Shown here one piece after another: positions 29,870 through 38,800 of a stretch of 39,271 nt of DNA. Under the pieces are notes generated by a model that saw only the letters and a list, made by a program, of their open reading frames with translations, was not told the origin of the DNA and ran no database searches. Position 1 is the first letter of the stretch. Each line of letters starts with the position of its first letter. Made by a program: the position numbers and the translations under genes. Source of the DNA: Saprospiraceae bacterium (GTDB taxonomy: Bacteria > Bacteroidota > Bacteroidia > Chitinophagales > Saprospiraceae). The stretch is from NCBI GenBank assembly GCA_020630435.1, contig JAHDBJ010000044.1:1-39271 (forward strand). The letters are read 5' to 3'.

Positions 29870-30592
29870 ATGCATTTAAATTGTCCTGATTGTAAGCATG
29901 AAATTCATTCCGATGATGTAAATATTGTCCGCACGATTGCAAAGTGTAAAGAGTGCCACAATATCTTTTCTTTTGCGAAGGAGCTAGAAGAAGCGCCCTT
30001 GCCAGTGCCTGTAAGTAGAAAGGATGAGATTTTTGTGATACCTGATGGAATTGAGGTCTTGCGGATGATGGAAGAATTAGAAATTCTGGTAAACTGGAAA
30101 GAGTCAGGAAAGAGTTTTCTATTATTTTTTAGTTTATTGTGGAATGGAATTTTAGTCTTCATTACATTGATGATGTTGTTTGCTTCAGGGAGTGCAATAT
30201 TTGAATTAATTTTCCCTTTATTATTTTTAATTCCATTTTTTGCAGTGGGCGCATATACCTTATATGAAGGTCTAGCATATCTTGTTAATAAAACATACAT
30301 TTCAATTGATCATAGAGAAATATGGATAGAACATAAGCCTATGAATCTATTTCGCAAGGATCAGTATATTGACAATAGGGACATTAAACAAGTTTATGTC
30401 AAACGTTATGAAATTGGAAAACAAAATAATCGACCGATTTATGGCTTTATGGTTTCAGCAGATCTAAAAGATGGATCTACTATCCAAATTATTAAAAATC
30501 TCAAAAAGGCAACCCATGGTAAATTTATAGAACAAGAAATCGAACGATTTTTAAATATAAAAAATGAACCTATAACGGGAGAATGGACATAA
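29870..30592 (+). CDS. zinc-ribbon membrane protein (MJ0042-type)
   Basis: The 240-residue protein starts with a zinc ribbon: C5, C8, C26 and C29 in the pattern CPDC...CKEC, as in MJ0042-type zinc fingers. A linker leads to two strong membrane spans (about 82-104 and 107-128), followed by a C-terminal domain of mixed strands ending near EPITGEWT. That domain, with HREIWIEHKPMN and DGSTIQIIKNL, resembles PH-like membrane-associated domains, which is only a visual impression. It ends 2 bases before the convergent ubiD stop. Confidence 0.6.
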   Translation: MHLNCPDCKHEIHSDDVNIVRTIAKCKECHNIFSFAKELEEAPLPVPVSRKDEIFVIPDGIEVLRMMEELEILVNWKESGKSFLLFFSLLWNGILVFITLMMLFASGSAIFELIFPLLFLIPFFAVGAYTLYEGLAYLVNKTYISIDHREIWIEHKPMNLFRKDQYIDNRDIKQVYVKRYEIGKQNNRPIYGFMVSADLKDGSTIQIIKNLKKATHGKFIEQEIERFLNIKNEPITGEWT

Positions 30593-30594
30593 TC

Positions 30595-32427
30595 CTACAA
30601 TATACCATATAATTCACCACCCTTAGAAAATAACTTATCTACCTTTTTAACGATTTTTGGATCTGGAATTAAAGGAGGGGCATGATGCTCTTTTACCCTA
30701 GCATCTATAATCATAGAATTTCTACAGCCCCAATGTTTGTATTCGTGAGAAGTATGGGTGCCATGAATATCATGCGAAGGATTGGAACGGGTAAACGTTA
30801 CCCATACAAAATTATTGAGGGTTTGAGTTGCAAATTGACTGTCATCTACTAGTATTATCATTGGAATTTGAGAAGTATCAAATTGTTCAAGGTGCTTTAC
30901 GATTCGAAGACAATCTTCTTGAGCATTTTCAAGGCTATTACTTTTGGGGGCTTGGATTGCAAGTATTCCCTTTTGAAAAAATTGTGGGTTAGAAAAACCT
31001 TGAGGTAAATTAAAATTCTCTGGTAGATTACTCGATAAAGTTCGTTTCTTATCACCACTACAAGCAATAATAACTTTTGAACCAGAATTCCAACCTGTAC
31101 CAGAATAGTCTAAGGTGTCGATGCTAGTCTTTGTTTGAAAATGTAGATCTCTACTTAAATCAATACGTTCTAATAAATGAGTGAAAAAATGGGATATATC
31201 GTGCGTATTAATTCGAGGATCATCTGCTTTGTCAACAATGAATAAATATTTTGCTAAAGAGGTTTGCCCACTACCCAAAATATGGTTCGCTTGGATAAGA
31301 ATCTCCTCAGGCTTTTTATCTCTAAAGGGCATATATCGTTCGCTTCCGATAGCTAAAAGTAGAGGGTGAACTCCAGCGGCATCTACCGCATTTATCTCGT
31401 GAATTCCAGGGAATTCTTGACTTGCTAATTCTTTAACAAGTTCGTGTATTAAATACCCAAAGCTTGAATCTTCTTGGGGTGGGCGTCCTACAACTGTGAA
31501 GTGCCATAAAGCATCTTTTCGATGATAGACATCTTTGACTTCCATCACAGGAAAATCATGAGTTAAACTATAATATCCTAGATGATCTCCAAAAGGACCT
31601 TCAGGTTTTTTGACATTTTTTTTAATAATACCTGTAATGCAGAAGTCAGCATCTGTTGAAAGCATGAAGCCATTTTGTTTAAGATATCGAAACCGTCGTC
31701 CCCCAAGCATTCCTGCAAATGTTAATTCAGATAGTCCTTCAGGAAGCGGCATAATAGCTGCAAAAGCATGACTAGGCAAGCCACCTACAAAAATACTAGC
31801 CTTAAATGGCTGATCTAATTGATTGTATTTTGTATGGTGTACACCAATACCTCGATGTAATTGGTAGTGTAACCCAATTTCTTGATTGTTTTTATAATTG
31901 TTACCTGATAGTTGAATTCTATACATTCCCAAATTTGAATTCATTACACTGGATTGTTCAGGATCTTCTGTATAGACCTGTGGGAGGGTAATAAATGCAC
32001 CACCATCCATTGGCCAAGATTTAATTTGTGGAAGCTGGTCAATTGTTGTTTTACCATATAAAACAGGCTTGGAAAAGCGAGATTTCATAGGCAGAGCAGA
32101 TAAAGCTGTAAAAGGAGCTGAGAGGTATCGGAAAGGATTTTTAAGTAACCTTGTAGGATCTGCTTTTAATTCAATAACCTTCTTTACATTTTTAAGAGTA
32201 TGTCTAAAAATAAAGTCCGTTCGCTCAAAAGTCCCATAAATATTAGAGATACCCTGAAAGGGGCTTCCTTTTATATTTTCAAATAAAAGGGCAGGTCCTT
32301 TATTGTCAAAAAATCTTCTATGGATTTCTGCAACTTCGAGCTCTGGATCAACTTCAGATTTTACTCTAATTAAATGATTATTTTTTTCTAAATCTACAGC
32401 ACAATCTCTTAAACTTTTATAGCCCAT
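30595..32427 (-). CDS. ubiD: UbiD family decarboxylase
   Basis: UbiD enzymes decarboxylate aromatic or unsaturated acids with prenylated FMN. The 610-residue protein carries the family segments NSNLGMYRIQL (163-173), HYQLHRGIGVHH (187-198) and EGPFGDHLGYY (276-286); E276 is in the position of the catalytic acid. The late HDIHGTHTSHEYKHWG segment is typical of the long Bacteroidota form. In these bacteria such proteins are usually linked to menaquinone synthesis, but no UbiX or mqn genes lie nearby, so the substrate is inferred. It is convergent with the zinc-ribbon gene and divergent from the amylase gene. Confidence 0.86.
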   Translation of the reverse strand: MGYKSLRDCAVDLEKNNHLIRVKSEVDPELEVAEIHRRFFDNKGPALLFENIKGSPFQGISNIYGTFERTDFIFRHTLKNVKKVIELKADPTRLLKNPFRYLSAPFTALSALPMKSRFSKPVLYGKTTIDQLPQIKSWPMDGGAFITLPQVYTEDPEQSSVMNSNLGMYRIQLSGNNYKNNQEIGLHYQLHRGIGVHHTKYNQLDQPFKASIFVGGLPSHAFAAIMPLPEGLSELTFAGMLGGRRFRYLKQNGFMLSTDADFCITGIIKKNVKKPEGPFGDHLGYYSLTHDFPVMEVKDVYHRKDALWHFTVVGRPPQEDSSFGYLIHELVKELASQEFPGIHEINAVDAAGVHPLLLAIGSERYMPFRDKKPEEILIQANHILGSGQTSLAKYLFIVDKADDPRINTHDISHFFTHLLERIDLSRDLHFQTKTSIDTLDYSGTGWNSGSKVIIACSGDKKRTLSSNLPENFNLPQGFSNPQFFQKGILAIQAPKSNSLENAQEDCLRIVKHLEQFDTSQIPMIILVDDSQFATQTLNNFVWVTFTRSNPSHDIHGTHTSHEYKHWGCRNSMIIDARVKEHHAPPLIPDPKIVKKVDKLFSKGGELYGIL

Positions 32428-32733
32428 GTTTATAATAATTTTCTGTATAAAGAATGTAAACTACTTTCTGTATAACTAGATAATAAATTTCGTGTATAAA
32501 AATATCTATTACCAAAATAGAACACTATCAATTGAAAATAGATGAACATTCTAAGACTTAATGCAAAAAAACATACATTTTTCAAAAAAAAACCTATTAC
32601 AAAGGTATAACATTGTGGTTTTTTGTAATATTTAGGATGAATTAGTGACATAAAATATTGTAAATTTACAACAACGAAAATAGTGTAGGATACACAATAT
32701 CTATATGCCAATTTATAAGTATCCAAAATTTTA

Positions 32734-32764
32734 TTTGCATTATTATCGTGTATACATAATTTTC
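32734..32764 (+). promoter_or_regulatory. Bacteroidota-type promoter for the double amylase gene
   Basis: TTTG (32734-32737), exactly 19 bases, then TAATTTTC (32757-32764) matches the consensus TTTG-N19-TAnnTTTG at all but the last base. Transcription would start near 32770, giving a leader of about 50 bases before the ATG at 32821. Confidence 0.6.
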
Positions 32765-32777
32765 ACACCTTGTGAAA
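32761..32777. promoter_or_regulatory. palindrome overlapping the amylase promoter
   Basis: TTTCAC (32761-32766) and GTGAAA (32772-32777) are perfect complements with a 5-base centre. The site overlaps the -7 box and the expected transcription start, the usual place for a repressor operator. The length is short and no cognate regulator lies nearby. Confidence 0.4.
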
Positions 32778-32820
32778 GACCTATAGAATTGATTTTTTAC
32801 TCTCAAAACTGATTAGTACA

Positions 32821-35800
32821 ATGAAGATTAACACACTCTTCTCAAAAGTGGTATTACTATTATACTTATCACTTACACTTCCTATTTTTACAATTAATAA
32901 TTTACAAGCTCAAGGCTCTAGCGACGTCATGATACAGGGCTTCAATTGGGACTCTCACGCTCAATCAGGAGGCTGGTGGAATCATGTTTCTGCAAAAGCT
33001 TCAGATTTGAACTCAGCCCAAATTGATGCAATATGGTTGCCACCATCGCATGATGCAGGAGCTCCTCAGGGTTATCTTCCTAGAGAACTTTATGATTTGA
33101 ATAGTGCTTATGGTACTCAAACAGAGCTTACTTCGTTGATTAGTACACTACATGGACAAAACATAGATGTTATTGCGGATATTGTTATCAATCATCGTGT
33201 TGGATGTGCTGGATGGACAGATTTTTGTAATCCAACCTTTGGAGGCTGTGAAGCGATTTGTAGCGACGACGAAGCAACTGCTGAAAATCCTCCCCCTAGT
33301 CCTTTTCCTTGTGGAGCAGGAGATACAGGGACAAGATATCATGCAGCAAGAGACATCAATCACCAGAGTGCAACTGTTCAACAAGATATTAAGGATTGGA
33401 TGGCATGGTTGAAAAATACAATTGGTTACGATGGTTGGCGTTATGACTTTGTACATGGCTTTGGTGCTAATTATGTTCAGATGTACAATAACCATACATC
33501 ACCAACGATATCTATTGGAGAGAATTGGGATACAAATACTGGAACGGTAACAGGCTGGATTGCCGGAACAGGGAATACGTCAACAGCGTTTGACTTTCCT
33601 TTAAAAGGTAGCCTCCATGAGGCGATTGGGAATAACAATTATGGAGCATTAAATGTAGGTGGAACTCCTGGAGTGATTGGATGGAATTCTTCTTTAGCTG
33701 TTACATTTATAGATAATCATGATACAGGGAGTTCTCAAGGATACTGGCCTTTCCCTACAAATAATAATGGGGTAATGCAAGGATATGCATACATCTTAAC
33801 GCACCCAGGTATTCCCATGGTTTTTTGGGATCACTACTTTACTTGGGGTAGTAGTATGCAAAATGAGATTAAAGATTTGATTGCTATTCGAAAAGCAAAC
33901 GGGATTACTTCAGCAAGTACAATGTTCATTGATGCTGCTGATGGAAGTAAATATGCAGCAAGAATAACTGGAACAATAGGAGAGGTAGCTGTGAAAATTG
34001 GTTCGGGGAGTTGGTCTCCTTCTGGTACTGGATGGAATTTAGTAGCTTCGGGTTCAAATTATTCTGTTTGGGATAAAATAAGTGGCGGCTCATCAACACC
34101 GCCAGCAGCACCAACAGCATTGACCGCTACTGCTTCGGGGACGACTATTAATCTTTCATGGACAGATAATGCAACAGATGAAACAAGTTTCGAAATTCAA
34201 CGTTCGCTATCGTCGGGTAGTGGTTTCGTTACTATCGCTACATTAGGAGCGAATACAACATCATATGCTGATACAGGTTTAAGTGCAACAACAACTTACT
34301 ATTATAGAGTTAGAGCCACAAACTTAGCAGGCGATTCGGCTTGGTCAAATGAGGCTAATGATACAACAGGAACTCCAGCACCAAGTGCTGTTATTCACTT
34401 TGATTTATCATCAGAGAGTTGGTCTACAGTATATATATACACATGGACAGGAACTGCTCCAAATGAGACAAAGCATTCTGGAGATTGGCCTGGTACACCT
34501 ATGACTCAAGAAGGTGCTGGTTGTGATTGGTATGTATATACGCTACCTTCTGGTGTGAATACTACAAATGTAATTTTCAATAATGGGAATAGCGGAACAG
34601 GAAATCAAACAGGTAATCTATCGGCTACGGGTGAACAATGGTATGATGGTTCATGGCATTCTTCTAATCCTTCACCTTGTAGTACAACACCACCTGCAGC
34701 ACCAACAGCATTGACGGCTACGGCATCAGGAACAACGATTAATCTTTCTTGGACAGATAATGCAACAGATGAAACAGGTTTTGAAATTCAACGTTCTTTA
34801 ACGGCGGGTAGTGGTTTTACTACAATTGCTACAGTAGGGGCGAATATTACATCCTATGCAGATATAGGACTAGCAGCTACTACAACATATTATTATAGAG
34901 TTAGAGCTACCAATACAAATGGCGATTCAGCTTGGACAAATGAAGATGATGATACAACAGGAACAGCCCCTCCAGCTTTGACCGTACATTTCCTTAAGCC
35001 ATCAGGTTGGGGAGCCGTAAATATACATTATTGGAATCCGGTACCAGTAGGTTCTGTAACACCAACAGCATGGACAGGAGATCCAATGACGCAAGAATGT
35101 CCTGAAGAAGATTGGTATAGTTTTACTTTTCCTGTTGGAGTGAATTGTATTGATATTGTATATAATAATGGAAGTAGTGGTACAGGAAACCAAACGGGAG
35201 ATTTAACAAGTATATGCCAAGAGACATGGTTTATATATGATGGAACTAGTACAACATCATATACGTCGAACCCTGGTCCAACTTGTCCAGCACCAACTAT
35301 CCCTGCTGACCCTACAGCTCTCACAGCCACAGCTTTAGGTACTACAATTAATTTGTCATGGACAGATAATTCGACGAATGAAGCAAGTTTTGAGATACAA
35401 CGGTCATTATCTTCTGGTAGCGGTTTTGTAACTATCGCTACTGTGGGAGCAAACGTTACGACCTACTCTGATGTAGGCTTAGCAGAAAGTACAACATACT
35501 ATTATAGAGTAAGAGCTACAAATGCAACAGGCGATTCTGCATGGACGAACGAAGCAAGTGATATGACTGGCGTTGCTCCTCCTGCAATATCGGTCTATAT
35601 GAAAAAGCCAGCGGGCTGGGCAGGGATGAAAGTACATTATTTTGATGCGGTTCCAACTGGTTCACTAGCTGATACACAATGGACAGGAGAAGATATGGAT
35701 CTTCTTCAAAGTGGTTGTGATTGGTATGGCTTTACTTTCCCCGCAGGGGTAACAGAGATAAGTGTGGTTTTTAATGATGGAGCAGGTATACAAACCGATA

Positions 35801-38800
35801 ATGTCGTAGGAATAACAGCGGAAACATGGTATGAATATATTGGATCTACTTTTACCACTCATACTTCTGCACCAGCTGATTTTTGCCCACCAGATCCTTG
35901 TGATAATTTTGTTGTAAGTGCTTCTGCTACACCAACAGCTATTGACCCAGGACAAAGTTCTAATTTAAGTGCTACGGGTGCAACAAGCTATACATGGTCA
36001 CCTGCTACAGGCTTATCTTGTACCAATTGTCCAAACCCAGTTGCTACACCTTCGGTCACAACAACCTATACCGTAACAGGAACAGGCTTAGGAACAGATG
36101 GAACGACGACTTGTATGAGTACAGCAACAGTAACGGTAACAATCAATGGACCATGTACTAATTTCTCGGTTTCAGCAGGGGCTTCTCCTTCGAGTATAGA
36201 TGTAACAGCAGGACAAAGTTCTACCTTAAGTGCTTCGGGAGCGACAAGTTATACATGGTCACCCGCTACAGGTCTATCTTGTACCAATTGTCCAAGTCCA
36301 ATAGCTACTCCAGCTACTACAACGACTTATACTGTGACGGGAACAGGCTTAGGTACAGATGGGACAACGACTTGTACGAGTACAGCAACGGTAACCGTTA
36401 ATGTTGGAGTTTGCACACCAGCATCTCCTGGAGATTATTTCACTTGGGATGCGGCGACAGTTTATTTTGTATTGACCGATAGATTTGAAAATGGAGATAC
36501 TAGCAATGATAATTCTTATGGAAGAGGATTGGGAGGAACTCAAGATACTATTGGAGGATTTCTAGGAGGAGATATAGTGGGTATGACCAATAAAATTAAT
36601 TCTGGTTATTTTACAGATTTGGGCGTAAATGCCTTATGGATAACAGCTCCTTATGAGCAAATACATGGTGCTGTACCAGGTTATTGGACATCTGCAGGTT
36701 ATCCTGGAGGATATCATTATGGTTATCATGGCTATTATGCTTTGGACTGGACCGAAATGGATGCAAATGTAGGAACAGAAGCAGAATTTGAGGCGTTTGT
36801 AGATGCAGCCCATAGCAATGGTATTAGAATCGTAATGGATATCATATTAAACCATACGGGATATGAGACGACAGTAGATTCACAAGATCCAGTTTATGGT
36901 TTTGGGGTACTTGGAGATCCATGGGTAGTTGATAATCCTACAGCGGACTTTGACGATCCTTCTTGGTGTAATTGGTGGGTCGATCAAGCTAGTGGCGAAT
37001 CATGGATAAGAAAAGGAGATACTGCTACGGATTTTTGTTCACCTGCTTGTGGCGGTGGAGATTTAGAAATGTGTTTGGCAGGCTTACCAGATGTTAGAAC
37101 AGAATTTACAGGCGATATTGGTTTACCTCAAATACTTTTAAATAAATGGGATGCAGCTAGAGAATCTCAAGAACAAACAGAATTAAATAATTTCTGGGCA
37201 GCGAATCCATCTTATCCTAAAAACCCCGCAAATCATATCATAAAATGGTTAACGGACTGGGTAAGAGAATATGGTATTGATGCGTATAGAATTGATACAT
37301 ACAAGCACGTAGAAACTGAAGTTTGGGGTAGATTGAAAGATCAAGCACAGATAGCTTTAGATGATTGGAGACAAGCTAATCCAAGCAAACCTATGGCTGA
37401 TGAGGAGACGCCTTTCTGGATGGTTGGAGAGTTGTATGGTGCAGGTATAGGACGTAATACGGATGCTATTTTTAATGGTAAAACAGATGCAACCATTAAC
37501 TTTAATTTCCAAACATCAAGTCATGCACCATCTTTCTTAGAAGGAATATATGCTAACTATGCAAGTGTATTCTCTGCACCAGATTGGACAACTATGAGTT
37601 ATTTGTCTTCACATGATACTTACTTATACGACAGAGGAAATTTGATAGAAGGTGGTACTGCATTATTCTTATGCCCAGGGCCTGTACAAATTTTTTATGG
37701 AGATGAAACAGCTCGTCCAGCATCAACTACTGGTTCTGATCAAGATTCACGTTCTTATATGAACTGGGGAAGTATCAATACTGCTGTTCAAGATCACTTC
37801 CAAAAAATGGGACAATTTAGAGAAAGGCACGTTGCTATAGGAGCAGGTTCACATACTTTACTAAATTCTTCACCATATACGTTCAAGCGTTCAATTTCGA
37901 ATGCAAATGTTCAAGATGATATTATAGCAGTAGTAGGTGCTTCGGGAGCAACAACAGTAGATGTGTCAAGTGTATGGGCAGATGGAACAATATTAGAAGA
38001 TGGATATACAGGGGCTTCGGCTACAGTATCAGGTGGAATGGTAACATTCACAGCGGGTGCTAATGGAGTTATCTTAATTGAAGATCCAAATCCAGTAATT
38101 CGTCCTTCTGTGGTTATTACACCAGAGAATAATGCTTATGATCCTGCTGGACATACAGTCTGTATAGAAGGAAGTTCTTTAGACTGTGAAACGGTAACGG
38201 TATACTATTCACTTGATCCGAATGCAGATCCAACGGATTTAACACAATGGACAGCATATACTGGTTGTATAAATATGACTTCAAATGGTTCGGTTACAGC
38301 TATTGCTGTAAATGACGCCAATGGCTTAGTTTCTATACCAGTTACACATAACTATTGGGTGTCTGTGCCTGATTTGACTATTTACTATGAAAATCTGAAT
38401 AATTATCCAAATGTATATTTGCATTATTGGGAATGTGAACCAGCAGGTACCGGTAATGCGGAGACAACTTGGCCAGGAGTTGCTATGAGTCCAGTAGATC
38501 CAGGAGATCCAAGTTGCTTATGGTATGAAGTTACGATTCCTTCAACTTTTGCTTGTAATTTTATATTTAATTGTGGAAATAATACTTGTCAGACAGGAAA
38601 CCTATCTGCTTCTACATCGGCTCCGTGGTATTCAGACGGTACATGGTATACAACAGCGCCTGCTAGTTTCTGTGGTTCGGTAAATATTCCAAATGCACCA
38701 ACAAGTTTGACTGCTACTACAGCGAGTTCAAGTTCTATAACGGTAACATGGGCCGATAATTCAACAGATGAAGACAATTTCGAATTACAACGTTCTTTAA

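Larger units (their letters stand above)
32428..32820. other. divergent ubiD/amylase intergenic region
   Basis: This 393-base AT-rich region contains promoter elements for both flanking genes. Reading towards ubiD, TACCTTTG (complement of 32600-32607) matches the -7 consensus. Reading towards the amylase gene there is a full match at 32734-32764. A minus-strand ORF at 32430-32726 is very rich in Tyr and Phe and looks like chance; I do not call it a gene. Confidence 0.5.

Noticed and set aside
32430-32726. 98-codon minus-strand frame upstream of ubiD
   Set aside because: It is very rich in Tyr, Phe and Cys, has no recognisable domain, covers the divergent promoter region and looks like a chance frame in AT-rich DNA.
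33148-36543. Several minus-strand frames opposite the amylase gene
   Set aside because: They lie antisense to a clearly coding frame with intact catalytic motifs, and their translations are compositionally odd (Ser, Cys and Tyr runs).
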